A stretch of DNA of 64,000 bases from Gimesia sp. (GCA_002706765.1 PAJV01000049.1:106416-170415); one strand, 5' to 3'. Positions 42,867 to 53,142 are shown, counted from the first letter of the stretch. Made by a program: numbers and translations. Notes: a model not told the origin generated them from the sequence alone.

Positions 42867-45800
42867 CCGGGAAGAGTGTTTCATCTCCTGTGCCGATCTG
42901 GTGGCAGTTGACTTCGTAGACGAATTTCTCTTTGAGTTCGTTGACCTTCAGGCGAACCGTTTTCTTGTCGTCTGATACAGTCACATCTTCGACTTCCACT
43001 TTATAACGGCCGCTGTCGGGGCTGGCGTAGCTGCCGCTCCAGACGCGGGTGTAGCCGGCGATGGTGTAAGCCTCTTTGTCGGCTGCTTTCTTCGCGTCGA
43101 CCGGTGCGAAGAATTCGAGTTCGAAACCATCGTGAGTCGCGCGGAGTTCTTTGATGCCGTTCGGGAGTTTGCCGTTCGGGCTCAGTCTGGTGATTGAACC
43201 GGTATTCTGACCTCCGAGCCAGCCGCTGTCGTGGATGCTGCCGACGTAGATGTCACCTTTCGGACTGACGGCGACCGACATCGGGCCGGCGAAATTGTGT
43301 TCATCGGGGGGGACATCGGCGCGGGTGAAATAATAGGTCGCGCCCTGAACGGTATCGCCGACTTTCTGCGTGGTGAAGCGGATCAGGAAGCGTTGGTTGT
43401 ATTCGCAGCCCAGACCCTGATCGAACAGACTGTCATAGGCGAACTGTTTCGGAATGCAGGTTAAACCGTTCACACTGCGTGTCCAGGGGTGAGGCACCTG
43501 GATGGCGGCGCGGGTTTCTTCGAGGTTTTCCTTGTTACGCAGATCGGATTGACTGGGAACGCCGTACGCTTTGCCGGGGATCAGGAAGTTGATTTCGTTA
43601 AACGTATTCTGCACGCCCTGTTGATCGGAAATAAAGATTTCATCTTTGGAGTTGATGGCCAGGCCCGTCGGATAGCGGAAGGCGTGTCCCAGGATTTCGA
43701 GATTGCCGTTATAAGTGATCTTGAGAATCTTGCCGCGCCAGTTGATCTGATCGTCGGGGCGTTTCATCTGGGCGTAATCGCTGCCTAAGCCGACATACAG
43801 ATTGCCCTGACTGTCACGAATACAGCCGGTGGCCCAGTCATGGTAATTATCGTTGAAGCCCCAGCCGGTGGCGACGATGGTGCGCTGGTCGGCTCTGCCA
43901 TCCCCGTTGGTATCGGAGAGTCGGAGCACTTCCGGCTTGTGGGAAACGATGATGTCGGAGCCGTCCGCGATGATGCCGAACGGCGCGGAGAGACCTTCTT
44001 CAAACAGGGTCAGTTCGTCTTCCACGCCATCACCGTCGGTGTCTTTCGCGAGATAGATGTCTCCCTTCAAGGATGTGAAAATCATTGTGCCATCCTCACG
44101 CCAGGCGAGAGCCGTGGGCATGATGCCACCATCCAGAGGCAGGCGCACGCCGTCAAAGCCGGGGGCACTGGTGACGGTTTCGATTTCCGGTTTGGGTTGG
44201 GGCTTGGTCTTGACCTGCAGTCCCTCTGCTTTGAGTTTGCAGAGGTAGTTCAGTGTCAGGTTGGCCTGCCCGGAGGAGGGGCTGTCAGCCTGCATGAATT
44301 CGTGTGAATTGTTATCAGGGATCCGCAGCCAGTTCGCATCGGGTTTGTGGGGAACCGTGATTTGAGGACTGCCGATACTCGCGGAAAACTGGGGGCGACC
44401 AACATGCAGTGCGTAACCTTCAGGAAGATTTCCAGCTTTGATTGTGCGCTGTAAACCAGTCTGCCCGGGCTGGTCGGTTAATGTTTGAAAGGTGTCGGTG
44501 ACGGCGACGGTTGTGGTTTTATCGCCGATTTTGAAATTGAGTTCATAATTCAGGCTGACCTGATTCCCCTGTGATTCGTAGCTGCGGAGTGTGCCTGCCA
44601 GTCCGTTCTGGAGCTGTGGATAGATGGCGGCTGTGGGCTGTTTACCGGTGGGAGTCAGCATAAATTCAAAGCCCCGCTCGTAACCTGAGATGATCGGAGA
44701 GCCGGCCATATCCCAGTACCAGCTTTTGCCTTCGGTGCGCTGGTGTGCCAGGTCTCCCATTGTCCACTGCACGATGGCGAACTGATCGAGATCGAACAGC
44801 AGATTGTGTCCATTGTCAAAGCCGACCGCAAAAGCGCGGGACACATAGCCGCCGCCGGTCTCTTTGGGGTTGGTAAAGACATCGCGGACAATTCGCGCTG
44901 GTTCACCGGCTGCGACGGTAAAGAACTGCTCTACAACGGAGGGGTTGGTGGGAACTTTGAACTGGGGATCATTCAGGCCGAGCCAGATGGCATCCAACTG
45001 GCGGTCGATATCGCCTTCCAGTACTTTGGGAACGCTTTTCTTGAGTGCGGGCATTTCCATGCCGGGCACGATTCGCAATGGATTGTGGACCCAGCGGAGG
45101 AAGTATTCTTTCCGCATGCGATCGCCGAGCATCAGCAGATCAGAGCCGCGGGTTCCCAGCGCGACATTGCGGGGTTCATATTCGCCGAGTACGTGGCAGG
45201 AGATACAGCTGAAACCTTTGGCGCCGGTAATCGTCTGGCCGGCAATCAGGAGTTGCGCGCGATCCTGGTCGGAAGAATCCACCATGAATCCGGGCTGACG
45301 CGGGCCATCCGCGGGGACACGATCGTGGGCGACCAGGTAATCGAGCAATGCCTGTTTGTCGGCTTTCGTATGCTGAAAACGGGGCATGCGGACACGCAGC
45401 CAGGGCATGCGCACTTTTTTCTGTTCGCCACTGACGGCTTCGGAAAGGGCTTCCTGCTTGAGTTTGTCGCCGACGGCGGTCAGCGCGGGCGGAATCATGC
45501 CTTCGCTCTGTCCGGCGAGTGCGGGGTCGAACTTTGCCATTTCGCCGGCGATCTGGGTGATGCCTTCGTGTTTATCCCGTTCATGACAGTAGATGCAGTT
45601 GCGCTGTTCCAGCACGTAGCGTCCACGATCAAATTCGTTTTCCGGAGACGGCGCGCCAGCGCTTGATTTAAGATAGGCGATGACCGCTTCCCGGTCGATG
45701 GTACGATAGGCGGGACGCCCTTTTTCCAGATCGGGGGTTTCTGCCAGACAGGAGTTCTTCCAGTCCTCAGTAGACTTGGAAAGATCGACGATCTGTTGAG

Positions 45801-47055
45801 TCGGTGTTTCAATGCCGGGAATCGTATGGCAGGCGGCACAGCGGGCCTGGGTGATCAGTTTTTTCCCTTCAGAGATGAGCGATTTCTCAGCTGACGGCTT
45901 TTTGCCCTGCGGAAGATTTGCCTGTTTTAATTCTGAGAGTGCATAAGCCAGCTGGCGGCGTTCGGTGGTACTGAGTTTAATGACCGGCATGCGATGGTCT
46001 TTGTTGAGTTTCGCAGGGTCAGAGAGCCAGGTATAAAACCACTGTGTCTCGCGCTTGTCGCCGATACTGCTCAGATCGCCGCCACTGAAAGGCTGCTGGT
46101 TGCCTTTGCCGTCAATCGTATGACAGGCCAGACAGCCGACCGAACGCATCAGGATTTCCCCGGCACGCTGTTCTTCATCATGCGTGGGGGCTTTCTTTGT
46201 TTTCTTGTCTTTCGGAGCCGCAGGGATTTTACTGAGCGAAGCTGATTTCGCATTGGCATACAGGTAGGCGGCGATGGCCGTTGCTTCCTGGTCATTAAAG
46301 CCGAAGAAGGGCATTTTGGCGTGCGCGGAGACAGAGTCATCGTTTTTGATTTTTCGAACCAGCCATTCCGGGTTCAGCGCCGTCGTGACATGCGTCAGGT
46401 CGGGAGCAGCAGGACTGGTCAGCTGATCTGGGCGTTGATGGCAGCGGTTACAGCGATGCGCGTCGAAGTGCGTGCGCCCGCGCCAGATCTGGGCGACTTC
46501 GGGATTACCTTCTTCGCGATAGAGGATGTTTGCCTGAATCGGTTCGAGTCCGAACAGATTTGAAGACCAGAACAGTTGGACGCGCGCCTGTGGCGAGATT
46601 TTTTGATAAGAGACTTTGAGTTCGAATTCTCCGAAGTTCTGTTGGTATTTCTCGCCGACAATCCAGCCGGGGGTTTCGCGTGTGCCTTTCAGCACGGTTT
46701 TGCCATCAATTTCTACCGTGAGCTCTCCTTCCAGGTAGGCGGAAATCTGGTATTCGCCTGGCTGCTTAACGAGGATCAGGCTGGTCCAGTCGGCAGTAAA
46801 CTGTCCTGCGGGAAGCTGAGGTAACGGAGCCTGTGTTCCCCAGTTGAAAGCGATATCCGGATCGATCCGCTGGATCTGCTTGTTTCCCGACTGGTAAGTG
46901 GCCAGCAGTCCGGGGGGATAGTCGTCTTCTTCCGGATCAATTTCTGCAGCTGCCAGAGGAGTGCCGGCGATGATGAGAAAAAGAGCTATAAGTAAGAATA
47001 ACATCAGGGGCAAAATGCCCCTGATCCAGGCTGATGGGATTCGCTGGGTGAGCAT
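42829..47055 (-). CDS. Exported PA14 / five-CxxCH cytochrome / beta-propeller protein
   Basis: 1408 residues. Signal segment about 12-36 (ILPLMLFLLIALFLIIAGTPLAAA). A PA14-like domain (about 50-180) ends in VQLFWSS. Five heme c sites: C202NRCH, C308LACH, C406AACH, C487IYCH and C617ISCH. A middle beta region (about 690-960) of unclear fold. Then an NHL/PQQ-type propeller of the membrane-bound dehydrogenase kind (about 985-1330), with KDTDGDGVEDE and SDTNGDGRADQ calcium-like loops and PFGIIADGSDIIVSHKPEVLRL. This matches the planctomycete large cytochrome/dehydrogenase-like families; likely a periplasmic oxidoreductase, substrate unknown. It lies in an apparent operon with the small exported protein upstream (84-base gap, but a terminator sits between them). 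Confidence 0.85.
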   Translation of the reverse strand: MLTQRIPSAWIRGILPLMLFLLIALFLIIAGTPLAAAEIDPEEDDYPPGLLATYQSGNKQIQRIDPDIAFNWGTQAPLPQLPAGQFTADWTSLILVKQPGEYQISAYLEGELTVEIDGKTVLKGTRETPGWIVGEKYQQNFGEFELKVSYQKISPQARVQLFWSSNLFGLEPIQANILYREEGNPEVAQIWRGRTHFDAHRCNRCHQRPDQLTSPAAPDLTHVTTALNPEWLVRKIKNDDSVSAHAKMPFFGFNDQEATAIAAYLYANAKSASLSKIPAAPKDKKTKKAPTHDEEQRAGEILMRSVGCLACHTIDGKGNQQPFSGGDLSSIGDKRETQWFYTWLSDPAKLNKDHRMPVIKLSTTERRQLAYALSELKQANLPQGKKPSAEKSLISEGKKLITQARCAACHTIPGIETPTQQIVDLSKSTEDWKNSCLAETPDLEKGRPAYRTIDREAVIAYLKSSAGAPSPENEFDRGRYVLEQRNCIYCHERDKHEGITQIAGEMAKFDPALAGQSEGMIPPALTAVGDKLKQEALSEAVSGEQKKVRMPWLRVRMPRFQHTKADKQALLDYLVAHDRVPADGPRQPGFMVDSSDQDRAQLLIAGQTITGAKGFSCISCHVLGEYEPRNVALGTRGSDLLMLGDRMRKEYFLRWVHNPLRIVPGMEMPALKKSVPKVLEGDIDRQLDAIWLGLNDPQFKVPTNPSVVEQFFTVAAGEPARIVRDVFTNPKETGGGYVSRAFAVGFDNGHNLLFDLDQFAIVQWTMGDLAHQRTEGKSWYWDMAGSPIISGYERGFEFMLTPTGKQPTAAIYPQLQNGLAGTLRSYESQGNQVSLNYELNFKIGDKTTTVAVTDTFQTLTDQPGQTGLQRTIKAGNLPEGYALHVGRPQFSASIGSPQITVPHKPDANWLRIPDNNSHEFMQADSPSSGQANLTLNYLCKLKAEGLQVKTKPQPKPEIETVTSAPGFDGVRLPLDGGIMPTALAWREDGTMIFTSLKGDIYLAKDTDGDGVEDELTLFEEGLSAPFGIIADGSDIIVSHKPEVLRLSDTNGDGRADQRTIVATGWGFNDNYHDWATGCIRDSQGNLYVGLGSDYAQMKRPDDQINWRGKILKITYNGNLEILGHAFRYPTGLAINSKDEIFISDQQGVQNTFNEINFLIPGKAYGVPSQSDLRNKENLEETRAAIQVPHPWTRSVNGLTCIPKQFAYDSLFDQGLGCEYNQRFLIRFTTQKVGDTVQGATYYFTRADVPPDEHNFAGPMSVAVSPKGDIYVGSIHDSGWLGGQNTGSITRLSPNGKLPNGIKELRATHDGFELEFFAPVDAKKAADKEAYTIAGYTRVWSGSYASPDSGRYKVEVEDVTVSDDKKTVRLKVNELKEKFVYEVNCHQIGTGDETLFPVTGHYSMNQIPE

Positions 47056-47122
47056 GATGATTCGGTAGATTCAGTGCTGAGAGGGTGTTTGTTAAGAACC
47101 TGAAATAAGTCGTGATGCAAAT

Positions 47123-47155
47123 AAAAAAGCAGCCATTCGTTATTGTTCGAATGGC
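47123..47155 (-). terminator. Terminator overlapping a stop codon
   Basis: Read on minus, GCCATTCG pairs with CGAATGGC, then TGC and six T. The 5' arm lies within the last codons of the 47140-47745 gene and its stop codon falls in the loop. Confidence 0.8.
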
Positions 47156-47745
47156 TTTTCTTCTTTGGTATTGGCGCCGAAAGAAGCGCGGAATTCATCA
47201 ACGACCGATGAGACGGTCTTTTTCGGACCTGTCAATTTCAGGAAGTAGTAGGCTTTGCCTTCGACAGCCAGGATGACGCCCAGCATACGAGAGTCAGGAA
47301 CCGCTTCTGTTTTTCTGAGGAACGGAGGTCCAATGGATTTGTTATAAGTGCCCGAGATATCGACGAAGATGTATTTGCCGTCTTTGGATTCTCCCTGGGT
47401 GACTTTGGCTTCGCGATCTTTCCCGGATGCGAATTGACCGATCCAGCGAGAGACGTTGGCAGCGACGCCGCCACCGGTACCACCAAAAGAGGAGACTACC
47501 AGTTCTGCTGGTTCTTTATCGCCTTTCACTGCTGGGATTTCAAATTGTGCGAGACGCAGGTTGTTGGACGGGGGAGAGCTCTTCCAGGCTTCCGGAATTT
47601 TGAGCGTGATGTCTTTGATTTCGACTTCGTTGGTTTTCTCTGTTTTTTCTTCTTTGTCGGCTGCTCTGGCAGAGCAGGCATAGATGGCGAGAGAAAGTCC
47701 CAGAACCGAATACAGTACTTTTCTGAATGTGGTGGGAGAAATCAT
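47140..47745 (-). CDS. Small exported protein of unknown function
   Basis: 201 residues from ATG 47745, which has GAGG six bases upstream; a TTG four codons earlier is less likely. Signal peptide about 1-29 (FRKVLYSVLGLSLAIYACSARA), then a Lys/Glu-rich linker (DKEEKTEKTNEVEI). The folded part (about 45-190) begins ITLKIPEAWKSSPPSNNLRLAQFEIP and contains a Gly-rich turn (SSFGGTGGGVAANVSRWIGQF) and an AYYFLKLTGPKKTV end, a pattern I recall from planctomycete hypothetical proteins with a PsbP-like or MOG1-like beta fold. No catalytic residues are evident. Upstream of the pentaheme gene on the same strand. Confidence 0.75.
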   Translation of the reverse strand: MISPTTFRKVLYSVLGLSLAIYACSARAADKEEKTEKTNEVEIKDITLKIPEAWKSSPPSNNLRLAQFEIPAVKGDKEPAELVVSSFGGTGGGVAANVSRWIGQFASGKDREAKVTQGESKDGKYIFVDISGTYNKSIGPPFLRKTEAVPDSRMLGVILAVEGKAYYFLKLTGPKKTVSSVVDEFRASFGANTKEEKPFEQ

Positions 47746-47938
47746 ATATATCCTCAATTTGAAATCAGGAGATTGCGTGTACGACAGTCTTAATTGTCCC
47801 GTATTTCCTGCTGATTTTCAACTCGATGCTTCCAGAAATGGCTGTCTGCTGCCAATTTTGCAGAAGTTAATGTTGTTGTACAAACACGTTGCGAAAATAC
47901 AACATGGCAGTTTCCTGGATGAAACAGCCGGGGCCGTC

Positions 47939-49426
47939 TCAGTCGGCGGGAACACAGCGGTTTTGCGCCCAGAGACGCAGTTCACTGATTCGTTCTTTCA
48001 TCAGCACAGCCAGGGGGCGTGTTTTCTGGATTTCGGAGGCAATATGCCGGTCTTCGATTTCGGCATTCTCTGCAAAAGCGGCAAACAAACCCGACATGAC
48101 CGCCTGTTCCAGTTCCGAGCCGGTGAAGTCTTCCGCCAGTGCGGCCAGTGATCGCAGATCAAACTGATCGGAATCACGTTTACGGCGCTGGAGATGAATT
48201 TTGAGAATCTGTTCGCGGGCTGCAGGTGTCGGCAGGTCGACAAAGAAGACTTCATCAAAGCGCCCTTTACGCATCAGTTCCGGCGGGAGCGCGGAGATAT
48301 CGTTGGCCGTCGCGATAATAAAAATCGGATGCCGATGGTCCTGCATCCAGGCGAGCAGGGTCCCGAACATGCGTTTGGAGAGGCCTCCATCGGCGGAGGA
48401 ACCGGAAGCCGAGGCGAATGCTTTTTCAATTTCATCGATCCAGAGAATGACGGGTGCCATCGATTCCGCCTGAGAGAGTGCCTGCCTTAGCTGACTTTCA
48501 CTTTCGCCGATGAATTTCTGATACAGCATCCCCGGGTCCAGACGCAGGAGCGCCATATTCCAGTCCGAGGCAACCATCTTCGCACACAGGCTTTTCCCGG
48601 AGCCGGGGACTCCCAGCATGAGTACCCCGCGGGGAGGTTCGATGCCATAATCCTGGGCTTTCTGGGTAAAACCACCCCGACGGAGTTTCAACCAGTCTTT
48701 CAGTTTATTGAGTCCGCCAACTTCTTCGGATTTGACATCGACGGCGATCGATTCCAGGCAGCCGGTGGAACCGAGGAGTGTGCGTTTGGCTTCGATCACG
48801 TGTGGCAGATCATTGGCGTTGAGATCATTGTCCTGCAGGATCGCGGAACTGATCACGCGTTCGACTTCGCTGCAACTGAGTCCCCGCATAGTGAGTACAA
48901 GCTGTTCCATTTCGCGGCGGGTCAACCTGGCTTTGATTTCGGAATCGCTTTCCCGTTTGATCTTATTGTAGGTCAACTTGATGACATCGGATAATTCCTC
49001 CGCAGTCGGCCAGCCCAGTTCATAGCGGATGGTGAAGCGTTTGATTTCATCTGGTAAGGGGAAGGCATCGATCAGGATGATCGTTGATTTTTTTTCATGG
49101 CAGGTGTCCATCAGATCGCGGAGCATGCGATTGACGACACTGTCGCGGCAGTAGGCACCTAAATCCTTGAATACAAACAGGTCCTGGTCGGTATTCTGTC
49201 GGATGAAGGTCAAAGACTGTTCCGGTTTGCCGCCGGGAACGGTGGCTGATTTCAGACTGCCATTTTCCAGCCTGCATAAGCCGGCCGTCGTTGACCATTC
49301 AAAGATGGGTTTCTTCAGATTGATCGCGATCTCCTGAATCACTTTCAAGGCACGCTGTTCATCGAGAGTCTCGATGGAGATCAGCGGGTTGCCCGAGCGG
49401 ATCAGCAGTTCCAGAGAATTCGGCAT
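47939..49426 (-). CDS. Ycf46-like AAA+ ATPase
   Basis: 495 residues. An N-terminal domain (LELLIRSGNPLISIETLDEQRALKVI) typical of Ycf46 proteins precedes one AAA+ module: Walker A GVPGSGKS (about 270), Walker B VILWIDEIEKAF (about 325), sensor/arginine-finger region RKGRFDEVFFVDLPTPAARE, and a C-terminal helical lid (FTGSELEQAVMSGLFAAF). Ycf46 is found in cyanobacteria and plastids and has been linked to CO2/photosynthesis regulation there; in planctomycetes its task is unknown. No partner gene is obvious; PolX lies upstream on the same strand, 70 bases away. Confidence 0.9.
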   Translation of the reverse strand: MPNSLELLIRSGNPLISIETLDEQRALKVIQEIAINLKKPIFEWSTTAGLCRLENGSLKSATVPGGKPEQSLTFIRQNTDQDLFVFKDLGAYCRDSVVNRMLRDLMDTCHEKKSTIILIDAFPLPDEIKRFTIRYELGWPTAEELSDVIKLTYNKIKRESDSEIKARLTRREMEQLVLTMRGLSCSEVERVISSAILQDNDLNANDLPHVIEAKRTLLGSTGCLESIAVDVKSEEVGGLNKLKDWLKLRRGGFTQKAQDYGIEPPRGVLMLGVPGSGKSLCAKMVASDWNMALLRLDPGMLYQKFIGESESQLRQALSQAESMAPVILWIDEIEKAFASASGSSADGGLSKRMFGTLLAWMQDHRHPIFIIATANDISALPPELMRKGRFDEVFFVDLPTPAAREQILKIHLQRRKRDSDQFDLRSLAALAEDFTGSELEQAVMSGLFAAFAENAEIEDRHIASEIQKTRPLAVLMKERISELRLWAQNRCVPAD

Positions 49427-49496
49427 GAATCTTCGTTCCTGTTCAGTCTTGTTCGTCAGTTGTGGTAACGGAACTTTCAGGAAAGGGGATGAAATT

Positions 49497-51218
49497 TTAT
49501 TTTGATGATTTCAGCAATTTCTGAAATTGTTTCCAGGTTTTCGTATTGGCGACATCCTTTTTCGTTAAACCTGCCCGGCGTGCCTGGTAGATGCCGTACT
49601 GCATGACATCCAGCCCGGCGACGCTGTGTGCATCGGTATTAATGACAATTGGGATGCCCAGTTCTTTGGCGCGGGCTGCGTGAATGTCATCAATGTCCAG
49701 TCGCATGGGATGTGCGTTGATTTCGAGCATGGTGCCGTAATCGGCGGCGGCTTTGAGGATCTCGCCGTAATTCAGGTCGGCCCCGGGACGTTTGCCGATC
49801 AGGCGACCTGACAGATGGCCGATAATAGAGACGTTTGGATTCCGGATGGCATTCAGCAGACGCTGGTTGATCTGTTTCTGAGGTTGTTTGAGACCGTAAT
49901 GCAGCACGGCAATCACCCAGTCGGCTTCACTGAGGACATCATCGGGCAGGTCCATGCTGCCATCTTCGAGGATGTCGCATTCGATGCCTTTCAATATCTG
50001 AATGCCGGAAATTTTGTCCTGTACTTTGTCGATCTCTTTCCAGAGTTCCCGCAGACGTTTCGCATCCAGACCGTTGGCCATGGTGACCCGTTTGGAATGG
50101 TCGGTGATGGCGATATATTGATAACCTTTGGCTTTGGCTCCTTCCGCCATTTCCAGGATGGAAGCCGTGCCATCGGTGGCCGTTGTATGCATATGCAGGT
50201 CGCCGCGAATGTCTTTCAGTTCGATCAGGTCCGGTAAACTGTCGTTCTCTGCGGCTTCAAATTCCAACCGGTTTTCTCGGATTTCCGGCGGGATCCAGGG
50301 GAGTTCGAGTGTTTTGTAAACGTCTTCCTCGGTCTTGCCGGAAACGAGTTCGTCCTCGCGAAACAGGCCGTACTCATTCAGTTTGAGACCTCGATCCTGC
50401 GAACGGCGTCTGAGTACAATATTGTGTTCCTTGGAGCCGGTGAAGTAGAGCAGGGCGGCGCCATAGGATTCTTCGGGGACCACGCGGAGGTCCAGTTCGA
50501 GGCCGGAGTTAAGCCTGACGCGCTGCTTGGTATCACCTCGGGCAAGGACCTTATTCACCAGTTCGTGTGCCTCCAGTGCGTCCATGACTTCGGCAGGCTG
50601 GCTGGAGGTGACGAGCACATCCAGGTCACCGACCGTTTCTTTTCGCCTGCGACAACTGCCGGCTTCCGAAATCTGCTGCACGGAGTCGAGTTGACTGAGA
50701 TCATGAATGATGGCATCGGACTGTGCTTTCGCTTCAGCGAGCCGAACACGGTTACCCGCCTGGCTGAGATGTTCGAGGCCTTCCAGAATGATCTGTTCTG
50801 TTTTTTTACCGAAGCCTTTCTGCTCGGCGATGACACCATTTTCGGCGGCCGCTTTAAGATCATCGAGAGACTGAATGGAAAGTTCAGAAAAGAGAAAGGC
50901 GACTTTTTTCGGTCCGATTCCTGGAATATCCAGCATGCGGACGACATCGGCGGGGATTTGTTCTTTGAGTTCTTCCAGTTGTGGAAGCGTGGAGGTTTCC
51001 ACAATGATGACAATTTTTTCGGCGAGGTCTTTGCCGATGCCCGGCAGTTCCTGCAATTCACCGGGGTTGGATTCGACGATATCCTGTACGGAGTCCGGCA
51101 GTCCCGAGATCGTGCGTGCGGCGTTTCGATAGGCGCGAAGCCGAAAGGGATTGGCGCCTTGAATTTCCAGCAGGTCTGCCAGTTCCTCAAACTGGCGTGC
51201 GATTTCTGAGTTTTGCAT
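49497..51218 (-). CDS. polX: DNA polymerase X with PHP exonuclease domain
   Basis: 573 residues, the usual bacterial PolX length. Helix-hairpin-helix repeats at [15 protein letters not shown] (about 54-68) and [15 protein letters not shown] (about 96-110); polymerase site D198 and D200 in TVGDLDVLV and D243 in LELDLRV; thumb region [22 protein letters not shown] domain from [11 protein letters not shown] (H342, H344) to [18 protein letters not shown], giving Mn-dependent 3'-5' exonuclease. Fills short gaps in base-excision repair. Same strand as, and 70 bases before, the Ycf46-like gene. Confidence 0.95.
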   Translation of the reverse strand: MQNSEIARQFEELADLLEIQGANPFRLRAYRNAARTISGLPDSVQDIVESNPGELQELPGIGKDLAEKIVIIVETSTLPQLEELKEQIPADVVRMLDIPGIGPKKVAFLFSELSIQSLDDLKAAAENGVIAEQKGFGKKTEQIILEGLEHLSQAGNRVRLAEAKAQSDAIIHDLSQLDSVQQISEAGSCRRRKETVGDLDVLVTSSQPAEVMDALEAHELVNKVLARGDTKQRVRLNSGLELDLRVVPEESYGAALLYFTGSKEHNIVLRRRSQDRGLKLNEYGLFREDELVSGKTEEDVYKTLELPWIPPEIRENRLEFEAAENDSLPDLIELKDIRGDLHMHTTATDGTASILEMAEGAKAKGYQYIAITDHSKRVTMANGLDAKRLRELWKEIDKVQDKISGIQILKGIECDILEDGSMDLPDDVLSEADWVIAVLHYGLKQPQKQINQRLLNAIRNPNVSIIGHLSGRLIGKRPGADLNYGEILKAAADYGTMLEINAHPMRLDIDDIHAARAKELGIPIVINTDAHSVAGLDVMQYGIYQARRAGLTKKDVANTKTWKQFQKLLKSSK

Positions 51219-51300
51219 AGTCCAGATCCGGATGATTGATCAAAGAGAGTGGAAACCGATTGTCGTATCGTATCTCTTTACGATAACGGGATTGGCGCAT

Positions 51301-51335
51301 AAAAAAAGTGCAAGGCGGTCAGGCACTTGCACTTT
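51301..51335 (-). terminator. Terminator of the Cys/Gly-rich gene
   Basis: Read on minus, AAAGTGCAAG pairs with CTTGCACTTT around an 11-base loop and runs into a stretch of seven T. It lies 24 bases after the stop codon at 51359. Confidence 0.85.
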
Positions 51336-51358
51336 GTTGAGACTTGGTGATTCTGTGA

Positions 51359-52555
51359 TTATTTGCTGGCAATTTTTGCAGAATCGGTAATGGCAAACCA
51401 GCCGGAATTCACAGGGACATCCTGTTTGGCCACACGGGGTGCAGAGAAGCTGGTGCGAATGGTCAGCCGTTCTGCGCGGGGCGCTGATTTCCAGGTGATT
51501 TTCTGATCCAGGTTCAAAGGACGAACCCGCAGAGGAGGAAAGTTGGTTTCCTGTTCTGCTTTAGGAGCTTTGATAGCCGGTTCCTGAATGGGGGCCGACT
51601 TTTTCTGGGGGATGGCGGTTTCAGGAAGTTTACCATCAGGAGTTACTTTGAAGGCATCGGTTGAATTTCCACCGCCGAACAGATCGTTGCTGTCTTCTTT
51701 TTTCTCAGGCCCAAAGTCTGGCTGGCTGCGTTCCGGTCTCGTATTTTCTGGCACGATCGGATTGGCACGCGGCACAGGCTGAGTTTCTCCCTCTGGTTTC
51801 ACAGGGGGTTGAAACAGGTCGTTGGCTTCATCCTTCGGCATGGGAGTTGAATTCATGGGACTGCGATCGTAGCGTCGCTGTTCGAATCCGGAATCTTCGA
51901 CACCTGGTCCTGGATTGCCGGAATTCATCGGTTCATCGGCAAATGTTTTGGGTGTGGTGCTTTCCACTTCACGCGGTGGGGGAACAGGATTCCCCGAGTT
52001 CGGATCGGGAGTGGGAGTACTGGCGGTGGCCGGGTTATACGAAACCCCACATTGTCCTGTACTGCAGCCAGCTGCACCGCAGGCGCCTGTTGCACATCCA
52101 CCAATGCCGCAACCACCCATTCCGCAGGATCCACAGCCGACCGGGCCATAATAACTGCCGGTAGAAGCATAGGCTGTTCCGCCACTAAAATTACGGTAGC
52201 TGACGCCCACTGCTTGCGGGTTATTGAGCAGATACCAGCGGTAGGCGGCCCGTGAACTGCGCCGTGACCGGGCGTTATTCATGGTTCCGCCGTAGTAGCT
52301 TGTGTAGCCGGGCTGACCACAGCAGTTGCCACTGTTCATCATGCCATATCCACCATAGTTGGTGGTATAGGGGGCAGGAGCGTAACCGGCACCATAAGCC
52401 ATGGGACCGTTCCGGCTTGGGCCAAAGATTGCATTATAAGTCCAGGGAATGATTCCCGCATTGGACTCAGCCAGAGACATCATGGCAATGGTCAGGAAAC
52501 AACCGACCGTCAGACAGACTTTTTTCAGATTCATTTTTTTTCGAAGACTCATCAT
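51359..52555 (-). CDS. Exported Gly/Tyr/Cys-rich protein
   Basis: 398 residues. Signal peptide about 8-33 (LKKVCLTVGCFLTIAMMSLAESNA). Then a Gly/Tyr/Asn-rich stretch (AYGAGYAPAPYTTNYGGYG, CCGQPGYTSYYGG), an Arg-rich bit (ARSRRSSRAAYRWYLLN) and a striking Cys array at about 142-168 with seven Cys, the last six evenly spaced by four residues (GCGIGGCATGACGAAGC). A Pro/Ser/Asn-rich linker and a C-terminal beta-like segment (RAERLTIRTSFSAPRVAKQ) complete it. Likely a structural surface protein held by disulfides or binding metal. Start at 52555 or the adjacent ATG; neither has a clear Shine-Dalgarno site. Confidence 0.65.
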   Translation of the reverse strand: MMSLRKKMNLKKVCLTVGCFLTIAMMSLAESNAGIIPWTYNAIFGPSRNGPMAYGAGYAPAPYTTNYGGYGMMNSGNCCGQPGYTSYYGGTMNNARSRRSSRAAYRWYLLNNPQAVGVSYRNFSGGTAYASTGSYYGPVGCGSCGMGGCGIGGCATGACGAAGCSTGQCGVSYNPATASTPTPDPNSGNPVPPPREVESTTPKTFADEPMNSGNPGPGVEDSGFEQRRYDRSPMNSTPMPKDEANDLFQPPVKPEGETQPVPRANPIVPENTRPERSQPDFGPEKKEDSNDLFGGGNSTDAFKVTPDGKLPETAIPQKKSAPIQEPAIKAPKAEQETNFPPLRVRPLNLDQKITWKSAPRAERLTIRTSFSAPRVAKQDVPVNSGWFAITDSAKIASK

Positions 52556-53142
52556 CCATTCGACCTTTTTAAATCGAGCTCAACAATTGCACGACCAGGG
52601 GCAGTAAGCCATGCCGAAAGAAGACGTAGTCCATCACGCCAGATTCTCTATATTTCCAATATATCGAAAACTTATCCCTAAGTTACTCTTTTGTACCCAG
52701 ATGATCGTACCGATGTCAATGATTGGGATTGTTGCTCCGGTCGGTTAAACTAAGTTTTTAAACAGTAATTTATAATATTTCGCGATAGTCTCCATTTTAA
52801 CTAAAGTCTGATTTATCGGGATTGCTCCTGTATTTGAGGCTCAATCGCCGATGGGAACATTGGATGGCGGTTTTTGGATCAATAAATGATGATAAGTTGA
52901 TGTATTGGAAAGACTTAATAAAAAAATTGTGAATCAGAATCTCACCGGGGCGGATTCCGGAAAGTGGAAAATCTCTGAGAGGTGTTAGCACCTGAAAAAC
53001 AGCCGAGTTCCTCTACCCCAAAATTCAAAAAAATGGTATTGTCCGCGGCCTGAATCCGGCAGAACCCTGTCTGCTGGCGGGGACTTTATCTGATAATTTC
53101 GCTTCAGGCTTGTGACTTCATGGAGGAAGATCACCAGAGCGT
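52556..53142. other. 587-base divergent intergenic region
   Basis: AT-rich spacer between the Cys/Gly-rich gene and the TPR gene. I see only a short hairpin (AGGTG/CACCT at 52980) and no believable gene, repeat copy or RNA. Confidence 0.5.

Noticed and set aside
44743-45666. Long plus-strand open frame (307 codons) opposite the pentaheme gene
   Set aside because: It lies wholly antisense to a gene with five heme motifs, has no recognisable domain and no ribosome site; it is a shadow of codon bias.
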